From: Prorocentrum cordatum | Lineage: Eukaryota; Sar; Dinophyceae; Prorocentrales; Prorocentraceae | Assembly (NCBI GenBank): GCA_963575745.1 | Contig: CAUYUJ010017960.1 | Span: 453,204 to 517,203, forward strand | Direction: 5' to 3' | Length of the DNA stretch: 64,000 nucleotides | Part shown: piece by piece, positions 31,200 through 42,010 of the stretch | How the letters are laid out: every line of letters begins with the position of its first letter | Numbering within the stretch: the first letter of the stretch is position 1 | Notes under the pieces: model-generated | What the model was told of the DNA's origin: nothing | Seen by the model: only the letters and a program-made list of their open reading frames with translations | The model's database searches: none | Position numbers and translations under genes: made by a program

Positions 31200-32580
31200 A
31201 GGTCTGGCGGTGAAACGGTGAAACGGTGAAACGGTGAAGCAAAGTCAGAGCCGAAGTGTGCAACAGTATGAACGAATTGGATAGATTTGATGACGGACGC
31301 CTGCGACTGTCTTTTACGCATAATCCACTGGTGGACTGGTGGCCAACAAGGTCCTTCCCCCCTCCGCAAAATCTTCAGCTATCACTTATACTAACCCCAA
31401 AACCCCAACTACACCAACTACACCTAGGAAAATTGGTGCGACTAAACGTTGTGGGCACTAGAGGACCACTGCCCCAAAAACACCACCAGGGATGGGCATG
31501 GGCCTCTAAGTTGGTAAGATATGCTGGGTTGCACGTGTGATTTCAAGTGTCGAACGCACGCGTGTGACAATGATTACACTCATGGTATTTGTACACACAG
31601 ATGACACACGTCCCAAAAACCAGACACGACACCCGTCACCTGTGTACGAAATCCATGACGAACAGTATGCCTATGTCAGAAACATGTGCCATGTACGTTT
31701 GTTGGTAATTGAATATCCATACGATTTCTGTACGCCCGTGGTCGTACGCATATGATATATGGACAGCTAGTGCATGTACTATGCTTGAGTTTGGAGGCAG
31801 TTCTTTGCTCTGAGTCTGAACAGTCTGCGCGATGTTGGAGGTCGCGCCTGGCTCTGGGGAGGAGAGGGCAGGTCGAGCCCGATTCCGCCAGAACCAACCG
31901 ACTGAGCTATCTGGAACCCCCCAGTTGATAGAATGGCATAAGCCTCTGGAAGATTATGTGATGCACCAAGCGATCGCACCTCGGGAGAAGTAACCGCCCT
32001 CCATCCATGTGTGTAAATTCTGAAACGTCGGACCATCAATAACATCTACAGCGAAAGCCATACCTCGAACATGAACCGCCAAAAATTCGTGCAGCTGCTC
32101 GGATGTTCTGAACCGGATACGGGCAATGGTCAACCGACAACGACATTTTGAAAACGAATCGCCCTCCGTCCGTACAACCGTGGCAAGCCACTACCACGAA
32201 CGTGCGCGGCACGAACACGCTCACCATACGTTGAAAAGGACCCACCCATCATAGATTAACAATAGTGCCAAACTTGAACATGAATGTGCGCGGAGCTGAG
32301 GCCAGTGCCACAGCTGGGAAACGAATCCACCTCCACTCTCGCAATTGCATGAACTATTCATGCCCAATGCGCGCGGCTCTGAGACGAGAACCGCATCTTA
32401 ACTCCGGCCCCGCCCCTCATTCACGAACGCGCTGCGCAAACTTCAGGCGAATGTCCACGGATCCAGAGCTCGAGCCGCAATTTGAAACACGTGTTGGCAC
32501 TTTCAAGCCTCAGGGCACAGAGCGTGAGAAGGTCTCAAAGGGAAACGCCCAGCCCGCCCTACCAGCACGCCTGGCGGTGC
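31200..32580. other. Spacer with weak ORFs and a tRNA-box-A-like motif
   Basis: No firm gene. The minus strand has short frames (31,779-32,045 and 32,036-32,245) with fairly natural composition that could be exon remnants. At 31,892-31,915 the minus strand reads GATAGCTCAGTCGGTTGG, a perfect polymerase III box A match, with GGGCTCGACC about 30 nt later. No anticodon arm can be folded, so it is at most a SINE-like fragment. Confidence 0.35.
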
Positions 32581-32584
32581 AAAT

Positions 32585-33090
32585 AGGACGAACTGTGGAG
32601 GAAGATGATGAGGAAGACGAAAAGGAGGACAGGATGGGGAGGAGGGCGCGGAGGAGGGGGCAGACAGAACATGAGGACGAGGCGAAGGAAGAGCAGGACA
32701 AGGGAGCACGAGCAGGAGAGGGGGGAAGAGAAGGCAGGAGGCAGCAGACAGAAGGAGCAACAGGAGGAGTGAGGGGGAGCAGAAGCAGGAGGAGCAGGAG
32801 GATCGAGAGACACGGAGGGAGTGAGGAGGAGCAGCAACATCATGAGCGAGGAGGAGGAGGAGAAGGAAGGGTAGCGAGAGCAAGAGGCGCGAGGCATGAG
32901 GACCAGGAGCATGAGAAGGAGGAGCAGGGGCAGGAGAATGGCGATCAAAGCCGGGGGAGGAACGAGGGAGAAAGGGGTGGAGGCGAAGGATCAAGAGAGG
33001 ATAAGGAGGAGGAACAAGGGAGAAGGAGGAAGAGGAGGAGGAGGAGGAGGAGGAGGAGGAGGAGGAGGAGGAGGAGGAAGGGAAGGAGGG
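32585..33090. repeat. Purine-rich (AGG/GAGGA)n tract
   Basis: About 500 bases of A and G in the plus strand, densest as GGAGGAGGA at 33,025-33,085. A 330-codon Arg/Glu/Gly frame on the plus strand and a Ser/Leu/Pro frame on the minus strand run through it; both are explained by composition alone. Confidence 0.85.
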
Positions 33091-33221
33091 GGGGCCGTGT
33101 GGCGCGACACGTCTGGCACCTGAGCGACGCTTCGCAAGAGAAGCGCTCGGAACCGACCCTGGAGACTGGCCAGAGCAGCGGCAGGGGAAGAGGGAGGGAT
33201 CGTGGGGCACGAAAGGGTAGG

Positions 33222-33347
33222 ATAGCAAAACGCAGGGTCGAGAATAAGCTCACGTAGCTGGTTTTCCTGGCGCCTCTTGGCGTCGGGAGGCGCCCATGCA
33301 TCGACGGATGGGCCCGGCGGCGGGGCGCAAACAGGCTGCACGCAGCA
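33222..33347 (+). repeat. Dispersed repeat R125, copy 1
   Basis: Shares with 58,489-58,615 the ordered words GGATAGCAAA, AGCTCAC.TAGC, CCTGGCGCC, GAGGCGCCCATGCA (GGGGCGCCCATGCA in the second copy), CGGCGGGGCG-like and TGCAGCA. It includes a short inverted repeat around GGCGCC. It is too short to encode a protein and may be a small non-autonomous element. Confidence 0.5.
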
Positions 33348-33566
33348 TATGTCGTACCTATCGTGCCCGATCGTCTGGCCCGACGGGAGGAGCTACAAGG
33401 GGTTGGTTGACTAGTGTATTTGATGTCTGTGACTAGACGCGCAAAAACATAGCGAACGTTTTCTTATTCGGCTTCTGGACATTGGGCGGAAGGGGGGGGG
33501 GGGGGGAGGGGGGGGGGGTCTGGCCACAGACCTCTGCTTACGGCGACTGTTCGCCAGCAGTGCGCC

Positions 33567-33956
33567 CTATGGGAGATGAACCCCGCCTGCCCGAAACAAG
33601 CGCGAAACTACAGCCAAGATCCACTCCATGCGGGGGGGTGAAGGGGGGGGGGGGGGGGGGGGGGGGCGAGGGCCCGCGCCGATCGGCAAAACAATGAATA
33701 CGATGACGATCGCACACTCGTGCAATATGCCTTTGTTTGGTACGTACGTCGGACCTGAACATGCAGCACACAAGTTTGTGACGAATCGTTCCCCGAGCGG
33801 TTTATGTACATACACATACAAGATTGCAGTGGCGTTTCGCGCCATGCGTCTTGTTCCGGACGTTTCCCCGACAAAGCAATGCAGAGTCCGTCCTTTGAAG
33901 AAGTAAGGAGCGTTCCCATGACACGCCTGAAGAAGTCGCAGTAGTTCCGAACACAT
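33567..33956 (-). CDS. Possible exon or gene fragment, unknown
   Basis: From ATG 33956 (MCSELLRLLQACHGNAPYFF) about 95 residues have natural composition, with Cys pairs (NLCAACSG) and a hydrophobic tail (AIVIVFIVLPIGAG). The frame then enters a C/G homopolymer and becomes polyproline. No family is recognised. The homopolymer makes the C-terminus unreliable. Confidence 0.3.
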   Translation of the reverse strand: MCSELLRLLQACHGNAPYFFKGRTLHCFVGETSGTRRMARNATAILYVYVHKPLGERFVTNLCAACSGPTYVPNKGILHECAIVIVFIVLPIGAGPRPPPPPPPPSPPRMEWILAVVSRLFRAGGVHLP

Positions 33957-34069
33957 CGACGTGCGGTCGCTTCATGAATGCCTGGAGGTCTCCAGGCACT
34001 CAGGAAATATTCGATCGCCAAACTTCGGATATGGATCCATTGCCTGTCTCTCTCGATCGGAAGATTTGG

Positions 34070-35124
34070 AAAAGCGCGTTCTGTAGTCGCTTGGAGGGGG
34101 GGTGGTGGAACCGGACCAAGGGGTGGGGGGGCGTTCGATACCCACCCCCCTACATCTAGGAAGGGGGGCTCATCCCCCCCCCCTTTTTTCCTCCCCTACT
34201 TCACCTCCCCTCTCCTCGGGCCAGCGCCTGCGTCGGCGGCGGCTGGCGGCGGCGGCGGCGGGGACGACGATTTCCTTTTCTGGGCCGGCGCCTGCGGCGG
34301 CGGGCGGCGGCGGCGGGGACCGTCGACGAGGACGACGGTGGTGGTGGTGGTGGTGGTGGTGGTGGTGGGTTTTGGTGGTGGTGGTGATAGCGGTGGTGGT
34401 GGTTGTGGTGGTGGTGTGGTTTGTTGTGGTTGTGGCGGTGGTGGTGGTGGTTTGGTGGTGCCGTGATGGTGGTTTGTGGTGGTGGTGGTGGTGGTGGGTT
34501 GTGGTGGTGGTGGTGGTTTGGTGGTGGTGAGGACGTAGTTTTCGGTGGTGGTGGTGGTGGTGGGTGGTGGTGGTGGCGGTGGTTTGTGGAGGTGGCGCTG
34601 GTGGTGGTTGTGGTGGCGATGGCGGTGGTGGTGGTGGTGTGGTGGTTTGTGGTGGCGGTGGTGGGTCGTGCTGCTGGTAGTGGTGGTGGTTGTGGCGGTA
34701 GTGGCGGTGGTGGTGGTGGTGTGGTAGATTGTGGTGGTAGTGTTGGTGGTGGCGGGTTTTTGTGGTGGTGGTGGTGGCGATGGAAAGCTGCGGTGGTAGT
34801 TGTTGTGGTGGTGGCGGTGGTCGTGGCGGTGGTGGTCGTGTGGTGGGTTGGTGGTGGTGGTGGTGGGTTGAGGCGGCGGTGGTGGTAATGGTGGTGGCGG
34901 TGGTAGCGGTGGTAATCGTAGGTGCGCCCCCGTCGTCGCCCGCGCCAGCGCCGGCGCTGCTGGCCGCCGCCAACGCCGAAGGGGGGGGGTCGGGACGGGG
35001 GGGGATTGGGGGGGGGAGTCCCCCTGGTTTTGATCGACGGCGCCGAATGTTGGGAGGGGCCCGCCCCCCGGTTCGAAACGCGCCGCCGAATGTTCCCAAG
35101 GCAAGCGCCGGTGAAACGCGCCCT
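34070..35124 (-). mobile_element. CCA-core TIR element, copy 1
   Basis: Minus orientation. Right-type end at the left: AAAAGCGCGTTCTGTAGTCG (34,070-34,089). Left-type end at the right: the complement of GGCGCGTTTCACCGGCGCTT (35,103-35,122). The inner flanks repeat those of the other copies: CTTGGGAACATTCGGCGGCG, AACATTCGGCGCCGTCGATC and GCCGGCGCTGGCG on one side, and GGCCCAGAAAAGGAAATCGT-like and GACGCAGGCGC on the other. The core is about 600 bp of GGT repeats. There is no transposase. Confidence 0.7.
34335..34920. repeat. (GGT)n core, complement of (CCA)n
   Basis: Irregular GGTGGTGGT tract with TTGTGG interruptions. Poly-Val, poly-Trp/Gly and poly-His/Thr frames of up to 300 codons on both strands come from this tract and are not genes. 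Confidence 0.95.
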
Positions 35125-35139
35125 CCCAAAAATCTAAAC

Positions 35140-35560
35140 CTCAAGCCTCAAGCGTGGAACCGAGATCGCCGGGTCAGCTCTATGTACTTCGTAGGAGATT
35201 GCCGTCTGGGCGTTTTTGGGGCTCTTTTGGGCCGCCCTGGGGCCATCTTGGGCCGTCCTAGGGCCGTTTTGGGGAACTGGGGCCGTCCAGAGGTCTTCTG
35301 AAGCCATCTAGGGCCCTCTCGGTGGCCTCCATTGGTTTTCTTCAGGGGTTTCCCTTACTTGTCGTGGGTCTCTCTTGGGAGCCTTCTGGGGGCATCTTGG
35401 GTTTCTTGTGGGAAGTCTCGGGGCTTTCTGGTGCAGTATCGGGGCTCTCTTGGGCTGTCTTCTAACCCTCTGGGGGGCCTCTTGGGCCGTATTGGGGCGA
35501 TATCGGGGGCCCATCGAGCCGTCTTGAACGCTGCGACGACCCATAACGCAGATGTGCGAA
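35140..35560. repeat. CCTCTTGGG-family block
   Basis: From 35,205 the sequence consists of GGGCCGTCCTAGGGCCGTTT- and GGGCTCTCTTGGGC-like words with a 15-16-bp beat, related to the block at 2,510-2,765. No gene is supported. Confidence 0.7.
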
Positions 35561-35587
35561 TTACGCGAGCGAGGAAACCCACACACT

Positions 35588-35941
35588 TCATTGAAATATC
35601 ATGTGTTTCCTTATCATGTTAAGCGTGTCCGGCCACCAATCTCGAAACTGGCGACCATAAGCTTCAAATGCGGATTTGACGAACTTGTCCATACCATGCT
35701 TGTCGATGTACTCACGCAGCCCTGCCAAACGAACGTTGACATACATCCCGACCATCTTGTTCAACAGAGCGACGCATGGGGGTGGCAGCGCGGACGTTGC
35801 ACATTTTGGGGGGCATGCCTGCGGGCGCGCTGTCTTTGAACCTGTTTGAGCCGAAGTGGCTACAGCTAGACTTGCTGAGCATACGTATGCCGCATGCACG
35901 CTTGCCCCCGCGCACCCCCTCTGGTGTCGAGAAAATGCCAC
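35588..35941 (-). CDS. Possible gene fragment, unknown product
   Basis: The last about 62 residues before a TGA at 35,588 look like real protein: CVALLNKMVGMYVNVRLAGL then REYIDKHGMDKFVKSAFEAY, predicted mainly helical. The upstream part blends into the 84-bp repeat array, so a start cannot be chosen; an exon border is likely. No family is recognised. Confidence 0.35.
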   Translation of the reverse strand: MAFSRHQRGCAGASVHAAYVCSASLAVATSAQTGSKTARPQACPPKCATSALPPPCVALLNKMVGMYVNVRLAGLREYIDKHGMDKFVKSAFEAYGRQFRDWWPDTLNMIRKHMIFQ

Positions 35942-36290
35942 GCCTTCTAGGCCCTACAACATTGGCGCGTATAGAGACCGCGCTGAAGGACCACCCCCTG
36001 TGCACCCCCTCTGGTCTCGGGGGGGTGCCACGCCTGCTAGGCCCTGCAACACTGGCGCGTATAGAGACCGCGCTGTCCGACCACCCCCTGCGCACCCCCT
36101 CTGGTGTCGAGAAATCGCCCGCCTTACTATGCCCTGCGACATTGGCGCCGATAGAGACCGCGCTGAAAGACCACCCCCTGCGCACCCCCTCCGGTGTCGA
36201 GGGCGCGCCACGCATGCGAGGCCCTGCGACGTTGGCGCGTATAGAGACCGCGCTGAAAGACCCCCCTTCTACGCACCCCCTCTAATGGCG
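35905..36290. repeat. 84-bp tandem array
   Basis: About four and a half copies with period close to 84 bp, each containing ATTGGCGCGTATAGAGACCG, GACCACCCCCTGCGCACCCC and CTCTGGTGTCGAG. The period is a multiple of three, so a 28-residue repeat (STPEGVRRGWSFSAVSIRAN as key part) is open on the minus strand, contiguous with the fragment at 35,588-35,941. Coding remains possible but unproven. Confidence 0.75.
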
Positions 36291-36299
36291 AGATAGTAC

Positions 36300-36930
36300 C
36301 ACGCCTGCCGTGTCCTCCGCATCCTACACGTGTGTTTTGTGTATGGCGTGTCATGCGTAACTGTATGATGCGTGTGCGGCCGTTTTTGGATGTGTGTCTC
36401 ATGTGGGTGCCCAGCACGTGGTGCATACGGCCTGGGTGTATGATGCAGTGGACACGTGTGCGAGTGTGTGCATGCGTGCGGCTGCATGTAGACGCGTGTA
36501 TGATGCACGTGCCGTGCATGGGTAGCGTATGGGTGAATGGAGGAAGGCAGTGGAAGAGGGGAGGAAGACGGAGGGAGGAGAGGTGTGTGTGTGTGCGGCA
36601 GACGCGGGCGCGACGCGGCAGGGATGAAAATCATAACCTCTTTTACGAAACATGTGGGGAAGCATCTCAGTAGCCCTTTTGGGCGCAGGTGGTCTAACGA
36701 TGATTTTTTCCCCATATCCTAAGGATTGGGGTTCTTGTTATTACTCTGACGCCTCCCACGCGCGGACTCCTTCCTCCCGCTCGCGCCTCCCTCCTCCCAA
36801 TGATAATCACCAGATAAGACAAGACAAGATAATATACTACAAGATAAGATAAGATAGCACAAGATATGATAAGAAGAGATTTCAAGATAAGATAAGATAA
36901 GTTAAGCTCACACTCACACTCTCTCATGAT
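36300..36930. other. Spacer with TG-rich and GATAA-rich parts
   Basis: 36,310-36,530 is rich in GTGTATG/CATGCG words and 36,540-36,600 is purine-rich. 36,805-36,905 is an irregular AAGATAAGATAAG repeat. I see no gene. Confidence 0.5.
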
Positions 36931-37763
36931 CACAAAACGCTGCCAGGGGCATCATTTGGGAGCCCCAAGGGGGAGCCACCCTGGCTGATCTCACGAGCCC
37001 GTTCGCGCCGATTTTGGTGGGACGTCTCAGCTAGAATTGCCGTTTGGCGCCCCCAACATGTATCTCTTGAGAGCCTCATGGTCACAAAACGCTGCCAGGG
37101 GCATCATTTGGGAGCCCCAAGGGGGAGCCACCCTGGCTGATCTCACGAGCCCGTTCGCGCCGATTTTGGTGGGACGTCTCAGCTAGAATTGCCGTTTGGC
37201 CTCCCCAACATGTATCTCTTGAGAGCCTCATGGTCGCAAAACGCTGCCAGGGGCATCATTTGGGAGCCCCAAGGGGGAGCCACCCTGGCTGATCTCACGA
37301 GCCCGTTCGCGCCGATTTTGGTGGGACGTCTCAGCTAGAATTGCCGTTTGGCGCCCCCAACATGTATCTCTTGAGAGCCTCATGGTCACAAAACGCTGCC
37401 AGGGGCATCATTTGGGAGCCCCAAGGGGGAGCCACCCTGGCTGATCTCACGAGCCCGTTCGCGCCGATTTTGGTGGGACGTCTCAGCTAGAATTGCCGTT
37501 TGGCGCCCCCAACATGTATCTCTTGAGAGCCTCATGGTCGCAAAACGCTGCCAGGGGCATCATTGGGAGCCCCAAGGGGGAGCCACCCTGGCTGATCTCA
37601 CGAGCCCGTTCGCGCCGATTTTGGTGGGACGCCTCAGCTAGAATTGCCGCTTGGCCTCCCCAACATGTATCTCTTGAGAGCCTCATGGTCACAAAACGCT
37701 GCCAGGGGCATCATTTGGGAGCCCCAAGGGGGAGCCACCCTGGCTGATCTCACGAGCCCGTGA
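36931..37763. repeat. 152-bp tandem array, about five and a half copies
   Basis: Copies start at about 36,931, 37,083, 37,235, 37,387, 37,539 and 37,690; the last step is 151 because one T is lost. Each holds CACAAAACGCTGCCAGGGGC, GGGGGAGCCACCCTGGCTGA and CCAACATGTATCTCTTGAGA. Copies are nearly identical and differ mainly by CACAAAACG/CGCAAAACG and GGCGCCCCC/GGCCTCCCC. The last copy breaks off inside GAGCCCGT into the GA tract. The period is not a multiple of three. Confidence 0.95.
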
Positions 37764-38712
<949 letters not shown>

Positions 38713-38739
38713 CAGTCACACTTAAATCCAGATTCGTCC

Positions 38740-40332
38740 TCACCGAGTCCCACCACCAAGGGAGCGCCAGCAAGGAGATGCACATATGGGGATCCCCGCG
38801 CAGTGAATAATTTCCTCTTCCACAAACCCCTCTTCCCCTTCGTGGGGGGGTCATCACTGCCCCCTATGAATAGACACCCCCTCCCCCAGGCGACTGGGAG
38901 CCAACCCGAGCCAATGAGGGCCCCCCCACCATCCTTTTTGTAAAAACGATACACAGCACACTGTGCCTCCAAATTCGGAGTATGCGCAGCGAGCCGGATG
39001 CGGCCTCCCCCCACCATCCCCATCAAAAAACGATACAGGGTACACTTGGCGGCGGCGGCGGCTGCGGCGGGAGCAACGGCTGCGGCGGCGGTTGCGGCGG
39101 TGGCGGCGGCGGCGGCGGCGGCGGCAGCGGTGGCGGCAACGCCTGCGGCAGCAACGGTTGCGGCGGCGGCGATTCGGCAGCTGAGGCGGCGGCGGCGGCG
39201 GCAGCAGGCGGGCGGCGCGGCGGCGGCGGCGGACAGCGGCGGCGGCGGCGGCGGCGGCGGCGCGGCGGCGGCGGCGGCGGCGCTGGAGGAGGCGGCGGCG
39301 GCGGCGGACTCGCCCCCAGTAGCTGCCCATCCAAAGGCGACTGCTGAATTTGCTGCGGCTCGGGCCAAACTCGGGTGCTACGTATGTGCGGGGAGGGCGG
39401 GTAGGAGTGAACGAGACGGCTTGCGGGCGGGGAGGGCGTCTTGATCACTGCTCCCTATTGTCCCCCAGGCGACCGGGAGCCCACCCAGGTCCATGCGGGC
39501 TCCCCACCCACCATCCCTTGTACATACAATGCAAACCACACTCTGCCCCCACCATCCCTTGTACACAAACAATATAAAACACACTCTGTTTCCAAATTCG
39601 GAGCACGCGAAGCAAACCCGATGCGGCCTCCCCCCCACCATCCCTGTCAAAAAACAACGCAGAATACACTTGGCGGCGGCGGCGGCTGCGGCGGCTGCGG
39701 TGATGGCGGCGGAGGGGGCGGCGGGAGCGGCGGGGGGGCGGCGGCGGCGGCGGCGGGGGCGGCGGCGGCGGCAGCGGTGGCGGCAGCAACTGCGGCGGCA
39801 GCGGCTGCGGCGGCAGCGGCTGCGGCGGCAGCGGCTGCGGCGGCGGCGCATTCAGCTGGGCAGCGGCGCGGTGGCGGCGGCGGCGGCGGGTACCGCGGCG
39901 GCGGCGGCAGCGGCGGACAGCGGCGGCGGCGGCAGCGGCGGCCGCGGCGGCAGCGCGGCGGCGGCGGCGGCGGGCGGCGGCGGGGGCGGAGGCGGCGGCG
40001 GCGGATTGGCCCCCAGTAGCTGCCATCCAAAGACGACTGCTGCATATGCTGCGGCTCGGGCCAGGCTCGGGTGCTACGTATGTGTCGGGAGGGCGGGTGG
40101 GAGTGAGCGAGACGGCTTGCGGGCGGGGAGGGGTCTTGATCACTGTTCCCTATTAATAAACACCCCCTCCCCAGGCGACTGGGGGCCAACCACAGTCCAT
40201 GCCGACACCCCCCCACCATTCCTTTTAAAAAACAATACATCACACACTCTGCCTCCAAATTCGGAACATGCGCAGCCAACCCGATGCGGCCCCCCCCAAC
40301 CATCCCTGCCAAAAGCAATACACAGTACACTT

Positions 40333-40365
<33 letters not shown>

Positions 40366-40386
40366 TAGGGGGCGCGGCGGCGGCGG

Positions 40387-40418
<32 letters not shown>

Positions 40419-40567
40419 AGCGGCTGCGGCTGCGGCGGCGTTTTGGCAGCGGGGGGCGGCGGCGGCGGCGGCGGCGGCGGGCGGCAGCGGCGGCGGCGGC
40501 AGTCGGCGGCGGCGGAGGCGGCGGCGGCGGCGGCGGCGGCGGACAGCGGCGGCGGCGGCGGCCGGCA

Positions 40568-40598
<31 letters not shown>

Positions 40599-40760
40599 AG
40601 GCGGCGGCGGCGGCGGCGGCGGATTCGCCCCCAGTAGCTGCCCATCCAAAGACGACTGCTGAATATGCTGAGGCTCGGGCCAGACTCGGGTGCTACGTAT
40701 GTGTTGGGTGGGCGGGTGGGAGTGAGCGAGACGGCTTGCGGGCGGGGAGGGGGTCTTGAC
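38740..40760. repeat. Tandem triplicate of a 0.6-0.7-kb unit with CGG core
   Basis: Three units begin near 38,845, 39,438 and 40,135 with TCACTGCTCCCTATT-like sequence. Each continues with CAGGCGACTGGGAGCCAACC, CCAAATTCGGAG(A/C)ATGCGCA and CAATACACAGTACACTTG. Each then has 200-300 bp of CGG/GGC repeat and ends with CCCAGTAGCTGCCCATCCAA and GGGTGCTACGTATGTG. The CGG cores differ in length. Poly-Ala, poly-Gly and poly-Pro frames through the cores are artefacts. Confidence 0.85.
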
Positions 40761-41380
40761 CCCTCCCCCTACCCCCTCCCCTGGGCCTGGACGGGAGGGG
40801 CCGCGATCGGTTGGAGGGTCCTTGTTCGGCCCCTGGGAGGGCCAGCGCCCCTCACGAGGATCGTGGCCCCCGAGGGGAGGACCTCGATCGGGACCCTCCC
40901 TCCTTTGATCGATAGCCTCGAAGATGGCCCCCAGAGGCGCTCCAGGGTTCCCAAGAGAGCCCCAAGAGAGCCCCAAGAGAGTTCCAGGAGGGTCCCAAGA
41001 GGGCCCCAAGAGGCACCCGAGGGGCTCCCAAGAGGCCCCCGAACGGCCTCAGAGAGCCCAAGATGACCCCCAAGATGGCTCAACTAGCCCAAGCTGGGTC
41101 AAGATGGCTCCCAAGATGCTCCAAACGGCCTCAAGACCGCTCCAAGAGCGCTTCAAGAGAGCCCAAAGAAGCGGGTTGCCGGCTCCTGAGGGGACAGCTG
41201 AGTTGGGGACCCCCCAACCTGCAATCGATTGCCTCCAAGATGATCCCAACAAGCCTTCCAAGGTTCTCAAGGGGGTTCCGAGAGGGCCCCCCAAACTCCC
41301 AGAGAGCACCAGCAGCAGCAACAGTCGTAAGAATACCTCTAGGTGGTTCCATGAATCCTCGTCCGCGTCGTCCTCATCCT
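40761..41380. other. Spacer with CCCCAAGAG block
   Basis: 40,925-41,300 is built of GGGCCCCAAGAGGC- and CCAAGATGGCTC-like words, the complement of the CCTCTTGGG family. The preceding 150 bases are GC-rich and unique-looking without a supported gene. Confidence 0.6.
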
Positions 41381-41530
41381 AGTCCTCGTCCTCATCGTCC
41401 TCGTCCTCATCCGCGTCCCCGTCCTCATCGTACTCCTTGTCCTCCTCCTCCTCCTCCCCCTCCTCCTCCCCCTCCTCCTCCCCCTCCTCCTCCTCCTCTT
41501 CCTCCTCCTCCTCCTCCTCCTCCCCTCGCC
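41381..41530. repeat. (TCC)n/(TCCTCG)n tract
   Basis: TCCTCGTCC grading into CCTCCTCCTCC. Ser-rich plus-strand and Glu-rich minus-strand frames are explained by the repeat. Confidence 0.9.
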
Positions 41531-41770
41531 TCCACGCGGCACCCAGGGATGGCCCGAAGAGGGCTTCCAAAGCCACCCCCTTGCTCAGTTTGTTTCCCTG
41601 GATGTGTCTCTTCGTCCCTTTTTTCCCGTCAGCTCTGGATACCAGGGTTTCTGAATTGGCTGGTGGGGATACTTTTTCCCCACATCCTGAGTGGGGTTCT
41701 TGTTTTCCCAGAACACCCTCTCCTTCCCACCCACCTCCCGCTCCATCTTCCATACAGCACAATATTATTC
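41531..41770. other. Short unique spacer
   Basis: No gene is supported. The stretch reads as ordinary sequence between two microsatellites. GGGGATACTTTTTCCCCACA (41,667-41,686) contains a small inverted repeat. Confidence 0.35.
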
Positions 41771-42010
41771 CTACCACACACACCATACCATACCATAGTT
41801 CCTACCACACACCATACCATACCATACCATACCATACCACACCATACGTACCATACCGTACCATACCATACCATGGCGTACCATAGCATACCATACCATA
41901 TCACACCAATGCCACACCGTACCATACCATACCATACCTCCAGTACCATACCATACCATATCATACCATACCGTACCATACCATACCTACCATACCATTC
42001 CATACCACTC
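41771..42010. repeat. (CCATA)n pentanucleotide array
   Basis: CCATACCATACCATA with substitutions to CCGTA, CCACA and CCATC. Tyr/His/Thr- and Trp/Tyr/Gly-rich frames here are artefacts. It leads straight into the 77-bp array, whose unit itself contains AAACCATAC. Confidence 0.95.

Noticed and set aside
32265-33257. 330-codon plus-strand gene
   Set aside because: Most of it is Arg/Glu/Gly from the AGG tract, and the minus strand is open as well. No domain, leader or start context supports it.
34170-35144. Long His/Thr/Pro-rich and Val/Trp/Gly-rich frames in the GGT/CCA tracts
   Set aside because: They follow directly from the trinucleotide repeat and appear in several frames at all three CCA-core elements.
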